From positions 7,221 through 29,968 of the forward strand of contig DBNZ01000124.1 of NCBI GenBank assembly GCA_002299495.1: a stretch of 22,748 nucleotides of DNA, written 5' to 3'. The notes beneath the pieces are model-generated. The model did not search any database, was not told the DNA's origin, and saw only the letters and a list, made by a program, of their open reading frames with translations. This document shows, one piece after another, positions 7,770-14,928 of this stretch. Each line of letters opens with the position of its first letter. Position 1 is the stretch's first letter. The DNA is from Methylococcaceae bacterium UBA659. Lineage in GTDB: Bacteria > Pseudomonadota > Gammaproteobacteria > Methylococcales > Methylomonadaceae. A program made the position numbers and the translations under genes.

Positions 7770-9125
7770 TTATTTGGTTTTTTCGTTTTTGGTTTGCCCT
7801 TCCATGGGTTGGGGATCAAGATAGGCCACGGTCAGACGGTCGTCCAATAGATATTTACGCGCCACTTCGCGGATTTGTTTTGGCGTGACTTGTTTGATTT
7901 TAGCGACATACTCGTCAGCCCTCTGCCACCCTAAGCCCACCGTTTCCAACATCCCCAGTTGCATGGCTTGGTAAAAATTAGAATCTCGCTCATAAACCGC
8001 AGCGGCTGAAACCTGGGCTTTAATGCGCTGTAACTCCTCGGCACCCACTAACTCTTGCTTTAGCTTGTCTATCTGGCCTTTCAGCGCCGATTCAAGCTCA
8101 TAAACGCTTTTACCCTCGACCGGAATGGCCTCCAGTTCAAATAAATCCGACATCCGCGAAGCCAAACCATAACCGGCCCCCGCTGACACGGCGATTTGTT
8201 TGCCCCGCACCAATTCCTTGCTTAACCGTGCGCTACTGCCGCCGTCGAGAACCCCCGCCAGAACTTCCAACGCATAAGCCTCCCATTCTTGATTTGCGGT
8301 TTTTAACGAAGGGACTTTGTAACCCAACACCACGGCAGGCAATTTAGCCGGCACTTTGACCGTCAACCTGCGGACGCCTAGCTGTTCGATTTCTGTTTGC
8401 GGCTTGAGCGGCTTGATGTCGCTAGGTTTTAATGGGCCAAAAAAACGTTCCGCCAGCTCGAATACCGATGCGCTTTCCACGTCGCCAACGACTACCAAAA
8501 TGGCATTGTTAGGCGCGTACCAACGTTGGTACCAAACTTTTAAATCGTCAACGGTGTAGGAGGCAATATCCGCAGGCCATCCAATCACCGGGTGCTGGTA
8601 CGGGTTATTGGTGAAAGCCACCGCATTGAAATGTTCCCCCGTTTTTGCCTGGGGATTGTCGTCTGTCCGCATCCTGCGTTCTTCGGTGACCACTTCTCTT
8701 TCTTTCTGGAACTCCTCATCCAGCAAATGCAAGGCGCGCATCCGATCGGATTCCAATTCAAAACTGACTGGCAACCGCGAGGCTTCCATGGTTTGGAAAT
8801 AGGCCGTGAAGTCGCGTCCGGTAAATGCGTTATCTTCACCACCATTTTCTGCGATGATACGGGAAAACTCCCCGGCAGCATGTTTTTCCGTGCCTTTAAA
8901 CATCATGTGTTCCAGCATGTGTGAAATGCCGGTGATACCGCCCGGCTCGTAACTTGAACCCACTTTGTACCAAACTTGGGACACGACCACCGGCGACCGG
9001 TGATCTTCTTTAACCAACACCTTCAAGCCGTTGCCCAACACTTTTTCTGATACCTTAGGTGCCGCCGCCTGGCTACTGGCCACCGGCAATCCTAGCAACA
9101 ACAACAACATCAGCTTTTTATCCAT
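7770..9125 (-). CDS. M16 zinc peptidase, catalytic subunit
   Basis: This is an exported insulinase-family metallopeptidase of 451 residues. I place the start at the ATG at 9125: it gives a clean signal peptide, MDKKLMLLLLLGLPVASS, cut near QAAA, and has GGTAGAGAG upstream. An in-frame extension of 27 codons to 9206 looks untranslated. The zinc site is H69-M-L-E72-H73, with the distal glutamate in VVTEE at 148 or 149. In the C-terminal half the Arg/Tyr pair is missing: ELVRGKQIAVSA has V306 and V313 where the partner protein has R300 and Y307. It therefore probably needs the downstream non-catalytic M16 subunit to bind peptides. The likely role is cleavage of small proteins or peptides in the periplasm; the substrate is unknown. 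It lies 70 bases after waaA. Confidence 0.95.
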   Translation of the reverse strand: MDKKLMLLLLLGLPVASSQAAAPKVSEKVLGNGLKVLVKEDHRSPVVVSQVWYKVGSSYEPGGITGISHMLEHMMFKGTEKHAAGEFSRIIAENGGEDNAFTGRDFTAYFQTMEASRLPVSFELESDRMRALHLLDEEFQKEREVVTEERRMRTDDNPQAKTGEHFNAVAFTNNPYQHPVIGWPADIASYTVDDLKVWYQRWYAPNNAILVVVGDVESASVFELAERFFGPLKPSDIKPLKPQTEIEQLGVRRLTVKVPAKLPAVVLGYKVPSLKTANQEWEAYALEVLAGVLDGGSSARLSKELVRGKQIAVSAGAGYGLASRMSDLFELEAIPVEGKSVYELESALKGQIDKLKQELVGAEELQRIKAQVSAAAVYERDSNFYQAMQLGMLETVGLGWQRADEYVAKIKQVTPKQIREVARKYLLDDRLTVAYLDPQPMEGQTKNEKTK

Positions 9126-9195
9126 AATTCTCTCTACCTTGCAATTGAATGAAAAATTCCTGCCTAAAAGGTTATGAAGCCAGCTTAAGCCTTGC

Positions 9196-10461
9196 CTAGG
9201 TGGCAAAATGTACCGCCAACAAATCCATTATTTTTTCCGTAGCTCCTTGATTTTCAAAAACAAAAGACTTCCCGTTTGCGACAAGTCCACGCCCAAACTC
9301 TGTGTTAGCATACAAACCATAAACCTGACCGGCAATATCCTCTAGGCACTGACATTGTAAGGCGGCTTTTTTCTCCAATATACCCGTGGTTATTTCTTTA
9401 AAATTACCCATCCACGGCCCGATTATGATGGGTGTGCCGATTGCCGCCGGCTCCAATATGTTATGCCCGCCAGCGGGTACTAGACTACCCCCGACAAACG
9501 CTACGTCTGCTGCGGCATAAAAAAGTTTCAGCTCACCCATAGTGTCCACTAGGTAAACATCGGTGGCTTTTTCGCAGGCATCTGCAAGCGACCTGGCCGC
9601 AACACTGAAACCCGCCTGCAAAAACAATTCCTTAACCGGCTGGAACCGCTCGGGATGGCGGGGCGCAACGGCCAGCAACAATTCGGGAATCCGTTGCTTT
9701 AACTGGCGGTAACTGCCCAGTAATTGCCTCTCTTCATCCTCATGTGTGCTGGCAAGCAACCAGACATAGCGTCCGGCGAACAAACTATCCTTTATTTGAT
9801 GGCCATGTGCAATCAGCTGAGCGGAAATGGCCATGTCGAATTTGATATTGCCCATATCCATGACCCTCCCTGGCAGGGCGCCGATGCTTAGATAACGCTC
9901 GGCATTCTGTTGGCTTTGTGCGGCAATCAATTTGACATGGGACAACGCTGGACGAACCAAAAACCCAATCTTTTGATAGCCGCGGACTGATTTTTCTGTC
10001 AATCGGGCATTGATCAAATAAAGGGGTATGGCGTTTTTAGCGCATCCCGCATAGAGGTTTGGCCATATTTCAGTTTCCATGATCACCGCCAACCGTGGCC
10101 TAAAATGGCGCAGAAAACGGCCTATGGCATCAGGGGTATCGTAGGGTAGGTATACATGGGCGATCCGGCCTTGGAACAAAGCCTGTACCCGGGCCGAACC
10201 GGTTGGCGTCGTCGTCGTGATAAGCACCTGCTGCGCCGGAAATCGGTCAAGCAGGCGATTTACCAGGGCCGCCAACGATTCCACTTCGCCGACCGATACC
10301 GCGTGAAACCAAACAACCTGATGTTCTGCAGGCTCTGGATAGATGGCTAAGCGTTCTTGCCAACGCTGACCGTATGCTGGATTGGAAAAGCTGCGCCAAT
10401 ACAGGCGCAAAAAAAGAAGCGGTAACAACCAATAAAACAGGGCGCTGTAGATGACACGCAT
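9196..10461 (-). CDS. waaA: 3-deoxy-D-manno-octulosonic acid (KDO) transferase
   Basis: It transfers KDO from CMP-KDO to lipid IVA, starting the inner core of lipopolysaccharide on the cytoplasmic face of the inner membrane. It has 421 residues, normal length. An N-terminal hydrophobic anchor spans about 5-20. The GT-B N-half carries the acceptor-side motif HAVSVGEVES, with the likely catalytic base E59, then VIMETEIWPN (127-135). The C-half has GNIKFD, LLASTH, APRHPERF, DTMGEL and GGSLVPAGGHNILEP (324-338), which bind the CMP-sugar donor. Between it and rplI is a strong terminator, so it must start from its own promoter in the 60 bases upstream of 10461; I see no convincing one. The M16 genes follow it. 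The ribosome site is weak (TAAAG). Confidence 0.96.
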   Translation of the reverse strand: MRVIYSALFYWLLPLLFLRLYWRSFSNPAYGQRWQERLAIYPEPAEHQVVWFHAVSVGEVESLAALVNRLLDRFPAQQVLITTTTPTGSARVQALFQGRIAHVYLPYDTPDAIGRFLRHFRPRLAVIMETEIWPNLYAGCAKNAIPLYLINARLTEKSVRGYQKIGFLVRPALSHVKLIAAQSQQNAERYLSIGALPGRVMDMGNIKFDMAISAQLIAHGHQIKDSLFAGRYVWLLASTHEDEERQLLGSYRQLKQRIPELLLAVAPRHPERFQPVKELFLQAGFSVAARSLADACEKATDVYLVDTMGELKLFYAAADVAFVGGSLVPAGGHNILEPAAIGTPIIIGPWMGNFKEITTGILEKKAALQCQCLEDIAGQVYGLYANTEFGRGLVANGKSFVFENQGATEKIMDLLAVHFAT

Positions 10462-10520
10462 ATTACTTTATGGGCTGACCAAAAACCGGAAAATTGCACA
10501 TGACTGCAAACGGGCGAAGG

Positions 10521-10555
10521 AAAAACCAAGGCGAACCAGCGTCCTTGGTTTTTTT
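10521..10555. terminator. Bidirectional intrinsic terminator after rplI
   Basis: Two perfect 11-base arms, AAAAACCAAGG (10521-10531) and CCTTGGTTTTT (10543-10553), enclose an 11-base loop. Because each arm carries its own A/T run, the RNA from either strand ends in a stem followed by U residues. It sits 42 bases beyond the rplI stop, so it should end the rpsF-rpsR-DUF2232-rplI transcript before waaA. Confidence 0.85.
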
Positions 10556-10597
10556 GGCAGGATTAGAACCCGGATGGCATTTAACGCCTACAGGAAA

Positions 10598-11047
10598 TTA
10601 GCCTTCGGCTACGACTTTAATCGACAAGGTAATGACCACATCGGTATGCAAGGCAATATCGACATCATAATCGCCGATGTGCCGGATTGCGCCGTGTGGC
10701 ATCCGAATTTCATGCTTGCCTATTTCCAGCCCTGTGGCCGTGATGGCTTCGGCAATGTCATGCGCCCCTACGGACCCGAACAGCCTACCTTCTTCGCCCG
10801 CTTTATGGGCAATGGAAATTTCCAATTTGGCCAGTCTCTCACCCCGGGCTTGGGCGGCTTGAAATTTTTCCAGACCTATATTCTCCAATTCCGCACGACG
10901 GGCTTCAAATTCTGCAATTTTTTTTGCGGTCGCAGCCGTCGCCTTCCCTTGCGGGATTAAATAATTTCTGGCATAGCCATTTTTTACGCTAACTTTATCG
11001 CCAAAAATGCCTAAGTTAGTCACTTTTTCAAGAAGAATCACTTCCAT
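10598..11047 (-). CDS. rplI: 50S ribosomal protein bL9
   Basis: This is a structural protein of the large ribosomal subunit that binds 23S rRNA domain V with its N-terminal domain and reaches out from the L1 side. It has 149 residues, a standard bL9 length. The N-terminus MEVILLEKVTNLG is canonical, and residues 13-34 fit the bL9 signature (G13, G16, V21, G24-Y25, N28-Y29-L30, G34). A long connecting helix rich in Ala/Glu/Arg and a C-terminal domain follow. I choose the ATG at 11047 over an in-frame TTG at 11053 because the former gives the normal MEV start and has TAGGT eight bases upstream. It is the last gene of its operon; the frequently neighbouring dnaB is absent. Confidence 0.97.
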   Translation of the reverse strand: MEVILLEKVTNLGIFGDKVSVKNGYARNYLIPQGKATAATAKKIAEFEARRAELENIGLEKFQAAQARGERLAKLEISIAHKAGEEGRLFGSVGAHDIAEAITATGLEIGKHEIRMPHGAIRHIGDYDVDIALHTDVVITLSIKVVAEG

Positions 11048-11071
11048 CGTCAATACCTATATTTTTTACGC

Positions 11072-11962
11072 TTACAGCGTGTTCGATTTTGAATGTTTTT
11101 TTCGTAGATTCAGCCAAGAATCCGATAAACCTATCAATGCAACCGGCAACATAGCGTGGGGAATCAAAAATAACGTGATGTAAAACATCGGGACAGTATA
11201 TTTGGCCAGCTTCATGGCTGCAAAAATAGTGTGCATTACCGCCGATCCAATCAACGCATAAAGGACGAATAAGACAATAACGGCATTCCAAGCTATTTCT
11301 GAAACAAGCCCTTGGCTGATGACCGCCACTAGGAACGTTGCCACACTTGCCACGGTAATCACGGAATGGCCGGTTAGGGCCAGAAACTCTTGCTTAAAAC
11401 CGCCGGGATTGTAGAGTATCGCCTGCCACCAACGCCCCAAAAACAGCCCTAAAACCAGGCTTGTTATGGTGCCGGCCGACGCTATTCCGGTCATGTAATG
11501 GGCTATAACGCCCAATCTTTCCTCCGCATCGATGGGGGCATCCGCGGGCATCATGAGCTTTAAAATGTTTAGCCACATATTTGCGACCTCGGGTTCATAA
11601 AGGTAATAACCCAAAACCCCGACCACGCCGATCAACACGGCGATTTCAACCGCTAGGGCAAGTTGCCCACCCTCCCTTAACGCAATACCAATGACCCAGA
11701 CCGGCAACCAAAGAATCAATGCATAGAACAAAGCAAATTGGAAGCTGCCTGACAACAAAAGGCCTAATAAGCCGGCAGCCAGGCTTGAACAGGCCAACAC
11801 CCATAGCCCTTCATAAGCCCCAAGCCTTAATGTCACCAAAGCCACCGCGCCTGTACTAAGTATGCTAATGGGCGGGAAAAACAACGAAATCAAGGCCAAA
11901 GCCGAGGCGGCGGACATGGCATGAATTCTTCCGCGCATGATAAATGCTGCAAACCTTTCCAT
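11072..11962 (-). CDS. DUF2232 (YybS-like) multi-pass membrane protein
   Basis: This is a 296-residue integral membrane protein with about eight hydrophobic segments. The first covers about 17-36 and later ones include LGLLLSGSFQFALFYALILW and a final pair ending near residue 280. The tail LRKKHSKSN is basic and probably cytoplasmic. The position between rpsR and rplI, with sequence character of this type, matches the DUF2232/YybS-like protein found there in Pseudomonas and related bacteria. Its molecular role is not established. The ATG at 11962 has GGAG upstream and lies 23 bases after rpsR. A shorter start at M9 or M16 is possible but less well supported. Confidence 0.85.
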   Translation of the reverse strand: MERFAAFIMRGRIHAMSAASALALISLFFPPISILSTGAVALVTLRLGAYEGLWVLACSSLAAGLLGLLLSGSFQFALFYALILWLPVWVIGIALREGGQLALAVEIAVLIGVVGVLGYYLYEPEVANMWLNILKLMMPADAPIDAEERLGVIAHYMTGIASAGTITSLVLGLFLGRWWQAILYNPGGFKQEFLALTGHSVITVASVATFLVAVISQGLVSEIAWNAVIVLFVLYALIGSAVMHTIFAAMKLAKYTVPMFYITLFLIPHAMLPVALIGLSDSWLNLRKKHSKSNTL

Positions 11963-11985
11963 CCCAACTCCAACTAAGCCGCTGT

Positions 11986-12213
11986 TTATTTGTGTGCGTC
12001 ACAGAAAGGCAATAAGGCGATATGCCTTGCATGCTTGATTGCAGCGCACAATTGCCTTTGTTGCTTTGCACTGGTTCCAGTAATACGACCAGGCACTATT
12101 TTGCCTGTTTCGGTAATATAGCCAGCCAGCAATTTCAAGTCCTTATAATCGAATTGGGAATGCTCTTCCCCACCGTTTTTGTTAATTTTTTTACGCCTAA
12201 TGTTACGTGACAT
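11986..12213 (-). CDS. rpsR: 30S ribosomal protein bS18
   Basis: This is a small-subunit platform protein that binds 16S rRNA as a heterodimer with bS6. It has 75 residues, normal for the family. The block FDYKDLKLLAGYITETGKI followed by GRITGTSAKQQRQL is the core of the family and is fully conserved here. An AGAGGA ribosome site precedes the ATG. It sits 29 bases after rpsF, so the S6 and S18 partners are made together. Confidence 0.98.
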   Translation of the reverse strand: MSRNIRRKKINKNGGEEHSQFDYKDLKLLAGYITETGKIVPGRITGTSAKQQRQLCAAIKHARHIALLPFCDAHK

Positions 12214-12242
12214 AGTTTTTCCTCTTGCTACCCGCGTCTTAT

Positions 12243-12692
12243 TTATTCCGCCGAAATCTGTTCAGATTCAATGAGTCCATCGCCAATCTTTGTGTCCCCG
12301 CCTGCCTTTGGGCTAGCTACTTCTTTCGCTACATGGCCCCTTGACTTATGCTCCGAGGCTTTGTTTTCCTCTGAGCTTTCCAGGGCAATGACTGAAGCCC
12401 CAGTATGGGCACACTTCTGCAACAATGTCATGCTTCGCAAAATGGCGTCATTGAAACGGAACGCACTTTCCAACTCCGCCAAAGTAGCTTGGTCGCATTC
12501 AATATTCATAAGCACATAATGCGCCTTATGGATTTTTTTAATTGGGTAGGCCAATTGTCTCCGCCCCCAATCTTCCAAGCGATGAATAACACCCGAGGCA
12601 CTTTCGACGAGGGCGCGGTAACGTTCTATCATTGCTTGGACTTGACTGCTCTGGTCAGGGTGGACCAGAAACACGACTTCATAATGCCGCAT
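12243..12692 (-). CDS. rpsF: 30S ribosomal protein bS6
   Basis: This is a small-subunit protein, partner of bS18. It has 149 residues, slightly long for the family. The N-terminus MRHYEVVFLVHPDQSSQV is standard, as are GRRQLAYPIKKIHKAHYVLM and FRFNDAILRS. The last ~50 residues are an acidic, Ser/Glu/Lys-rich, probably disordered tail ending in ESEQISAE. Such tails occur in other proteobacterial bS6 proteins, where RimK can add glutamates, but that modification is not shown here. A strong AAGGAG ribosome site (12699-12704) lies six bases ahead, and a hairpin leader and a -10 box lie upstream. Confidence 0.97.
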   Translation of the reverse strand: MRHYEVVFLVHPDQSSQVQAMIERYRALVESASGVIHRLEDWGRRQLAYPIKKIHKAHYVLMNIECDQATLAELESAFRFNDAILRSMTLLQKCAHTGASVIALESSEENKASEHKSRGHVAKEVASPKAGGDTKIGDGLIESEQISAE

Positions 12693-12713
12693 TCAATTCT
12701 CCTTGTGGTATTA

Positions 12714-12742
12714 GCCTCCCCCCAAACCAGTGGGAGTGAGGC
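12714..12742 (-). promoter_or_regulatory. Hairpin in the rpsF leader (possible S6:S18 autoregulatory element)
   Basis: In the RNA, GCCUC (12738-12742 on the minus strand) pairs with GAGGC (12714-12718). Inside, a CCC/GGG extension is offset by a small bulge, and a second register pairing CUCCC with GGGAG is possible. It ends nine bases before the AAGGAG ribosome site. In many bacteria the S6:S18 complex represses rpsF translation by binding such a leader. I cannot see the conserved CCG bulge clearly, so the match is only positional and structural. Confidence 0.35.
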
Positions 12743-12773
12743 AAAGATGGTTATATGCTAGTTAAAGGGCGGT

Positions 12774-12779
12774 ATTATA
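12774..12779 (-). promoter_or_regulatory. -10 box of the rpsF operon promoter
   Basis: The minus strand reads a perfect TATAAT, preceded by an A-tract of ten bases. The hexamer 17 bases further up is TTCCAA, a poor -35; the A-tract may compensate. Transcription would start roughly 75 bases ahead of the rpsF ATG and include the leader hairpin. Confidence 0.5.
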
Positions 12780-12933
12780 AGTTTTTTTTTTACTCATTGG
12801 AAATCATCTTTTTCCATCCGTTCTTTTAACGGGCGTTGCGGCAAACAAATCGCCAATAGCACAAAAAATGGCACTTGACAAAAAAATCCGGCTATAGAAA
12901 CTAACACTTCCAAAACAGACCAAGAGACCCTCG

Positions 12934-14190
12934 TTGAACGATATACCCCTTAGCATGCTATTTGGCATACTTGCCATTATGCTGGCTCTGTCCGCGTTTT
13001 TTTCCGGCTCAGAAACCGCGTTAATGACACTAAACCGCTACCGCCTCAAGCATCTTGTCAAGCTGAACCACTTCGGGGCCGCTAAGGCTCATCATCTTCT
13101 GCAACGCCCTGACCGTTTGATAGGCCTAATTTTGCTCTGCAATAATTTAGCCAACACTTTCGCCGCTTCGATCACCACTGTCATCGCCATCCGGCTTTTT
13201 CCCGGGGAAGAATCGGCGATCGCCATCTCGGCTATCGTACTCACCCTGTCCATGCTCATTGTCTCGGAGGTGTCGCCTAAAACCTTGGCCGCCATTAAGC
13301 CGGAAATGCTGGCCTTCCCTTCGGCGTGGATTTACACCACCCCATTGCTTAAGCTGCTTTATCCCGTGGTATGGTTCATAAACCTGTTTGTTAGCCTGTT
13401 GTTGCGGCTATTTCGGGTTGACCTAAAAAAACACCGACAGGAAACTTTGAACACAGACGAACTCAAAAGCATCATCGCCGCTGCTGAAAATTTAATGCCA
13501 TCGCGTTATCAAAACATGCTGCTGGGCATTCTTAACTTAGAATCGGCCAGTGTTGAAGACATCATGACACCCCGACATGAAATTGTCGGCATTGACCTTG
13601 ATGAACCGGTCGCAGACATTATCCCGAAAATCTATAACAGTCCCCATACCCGCTTGCCGGTTTATAAAAAAAGCATTGACCGGGTGATCGGCTTTTTGCA
13701 TATCCGAAAAGTGCTGATGCACTGTGGGCATCCTGGCTTTGACAAGCAGGATATTATCGGCTTGTTAAGCAAACCCGTTTTTATACCAGAAAGCACCCCT
13801 GTCCATACGCAAATGCTTAGATTCAAGAATGAGAAGATATGCATTGGCATGGTTGTTGATGAATACGGCGACGTCCAAGGCCTGGTGACACTAGACGATT
13901 TGTTGCAGGAAATCGTTGGCGAATTGATTACCGATGAAAACATCGCCGTAAGAAAACAAAGCGACGGCAGTTATCTGGTGGACGCAAGCATTACCCTCCG
14001 GGAACTCAACCGGATCACGCAATGGGAACTACCCACTGAAGGCCCTAAGACCCTGAATGGCCTGATCATAGAATTCATGGAAACCATCCCTGAACCCGGA
14101 ACCCGCATTAACTTACACGGCTATGCCCTTGAAATTCTCAAACGGGATAAAAATGCGGTCAAGCTCGTCCGTTTCTTGACCAGTAATTAA
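12934..14190 (+). CDS. CorB/YfjD-type CNNM-CBS membrane protein
   Basis: This is an inner-membrane protein of the CNNM/HlyC-CorC family, linked in other bacteria to magnesium export or tolerance. It has 418 residues. The CNNM (DUF21) membrane domain covers 1-165, with FFSGSETALMTLNRYRLKHL (SGSET at 24-28) and VSEVSPKT (110-117). A CBS pair begins at MTPR (211-214) and ends in DEYGDVQGLVTLDDLLQEIV. A CorC_HlyC domain (about 340-418) closes the protein. The start codon is TTG at 12934, giving MNDIPLSMLFGIL; AAGAGA lies six bases upstream. An ATG seven codons later would trim the first helix. A consensus TTGACA at 12875-12880 is a possible -35, but no good -10 sits at the right spacing. It is divergent from rpsF; ion specificity is inference. 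Confidence 0.92.
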   Translation: MNDIPLSMLFGILAIMLALSAFFSGSETALMTLNRYRLKHLVKLNHFGAAKAHHLLQRPDRLIGLILLCNNLANTFAASITTVIAIRLFPGEESAIAISAIVLTLSMLIVSEVSPKTLAAIKPEMLAFPSAWIYTTPLLKLLYPVVWFINLFVSLLLRLFRVDLKKHRQETLNTDELKSIIAAAENLMPSRYQNMLLGILNLESASVEDIMTPRHEIVGIDLDEPVADIIPKIYNSPHTRLPVYKKSIDRVIGFLHIRKVLMHCGHPGFDKQDIIGLLSKPVFIPESTPVHTQMLRFKNEKICIGMVVDEYGDVQGLVTLDDLLQEIVGELITDENIAVRKQSDGSYLVDASITLRELNRITQWELPTEGPKTLNGLIIEFMETIPEPGTRINLHGYALEILKRDKNAVKLVRFLTSN

Positions 14191-14212
14191 TACCGTTAAA
14201 GCCGATTTAGGC

Positions 14213-14218
14213 TATAAT
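14213..14218 (+). promoter_or_regulatory. Candidate -10 box upstream of the FHA gene
   Basis: A perfect TATAAT lies 52 bases before the ATG at 14271, at the end of the small inverted repeat GCC-GATTTA-GGC. No recognisable -35 hexamer lies 16-18 bases upstream, so the FHA gene may be transcribed independently or simply read through from the gene before it. Confidence 0.3.
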
Positions 14219-14270
14219 TCACCCGTTTGACTCGCATCCCTGTAAATTTCGTTGGTGTCTGGTTCCCCCA

Positions 14271-14915
14271 ATGGCAAAACTAACCGTAAATTTTAAGTTC
14301 AAAGAAATCAACTCCTATTTGTTTGACGATAAGGTCGTCCATATTGGCCGGGGCGATACTAACGACATCCAAATAGATAGCCTAGCGGTCGCTCCGGCGC
14401 ATGCGGCTATTGTGATTCGTGATCAAATCGCCACGGTCAAGCAACTGAACGATAATTTCCCTCTGATTGTTAACGGTCAAGTTACGAAAGAATGGAAGCT
14501 TGAAAATGACGACACCATCACCTTGGGCAAACACGATTTAGTCTATCAGGAAACACCGGGACCACCCGGATCCGCTGAAACTGAAACTATTTTGCCACAA
14601 CAAGAAAAAGTCACTTCCTCGAGTTTTAAAGGCTCCTACGACGAACAACAAGCCCCTCACGCCAGTCTCCAGGTCTTAGAGGGCCCAAACATTGGCAAAG
14701 TCGTAGCCTTAAAAAAAGCGATGACCCGATTAGGCAATGAAAACAGCGGCATCGTAATTATATCTAGGCGCAAGGACGGTTATTTTATGTCCGCACTGAA
14801 AAACAACGGCAATATTACCGTCAACAAAATTCCGATCAACGAAAACTACGTCAAATTAAATAAAAACGACATCCTTTCAATAAACAACGTCTCCTTGCAG
14901 TTTTTCCTTGATTAG
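14271..14915 (+). CDS. Protein with two divergent FHA domains
   Basis: This 214-residue soluble protein has two forkhead-associated-type beta-sandwich regions (about 4-95 and 131-212) joined by a disordered Gln/Ser/Pro-rich linker. FHA domains normally bind phosphothreonine through Arg, Ser and His loop residues. In domain 1, HIGRGDTNDI keeps G26-R27 and H44, but the serine three before H44 is A41. In domain 2, TRLGNENSGIVII has N156 where the arginine is expected. S165 is present, but the histidine position is K168. Each domain thus lacks at least one key residue, so phosphopeptide binding is doubtful or altered. It follows the CorB-type gene by 80 bases and converges on radA with a 13-base gap. 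Nothing nearby is a Ser/Thr kinase or a secretion system. Function unknown. Confidence 0.85.
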   Translation: MAKLTVNFKFKEINSYLFDDKVVHIGRGDTNDIQIDSLAVAPAHAAIVIRDQIATVKQLNDNFPLIVNGQVTKEWKLENDDTITLGKHDLVYQETPGPPGSAETETILPQQEKVTSSSFKGSYDEQQAPHASLQVLEGPNIGKVVALKKAMTRLGNENSGIVIISRRKDGYFMSALKNNGNITVNKIPINENYVKLNKNDILSINNVSLQFFLD

Positions 14916-14928
14916 TTGTTTAGTCGCT

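Noticed and set aside
9126..9206. N-terminal extension of the catalytic M16 protein (MPPRQGLSWLHN...)
   Set aside because: It would bury the signal peptide that begins at the ATG at 9125 and runs into the end of waaA.
10451..10960. A 169-codon + strand reading frame opposite rplI and the start of waaA
   Set aside because: It is antisense to rplI and crosses the terminator hairpin. bL9 on the other strand is beyond doubt, and the antisense product has no recognisable domain.
12875..12898. TTGACA plus TATAGA as a promoter for the CorB-type gene
   Set aside because: The spacing is only 12 bases. At 17 bases the -10 would be AAACTA, so only the -35-like hexamer is convincing.
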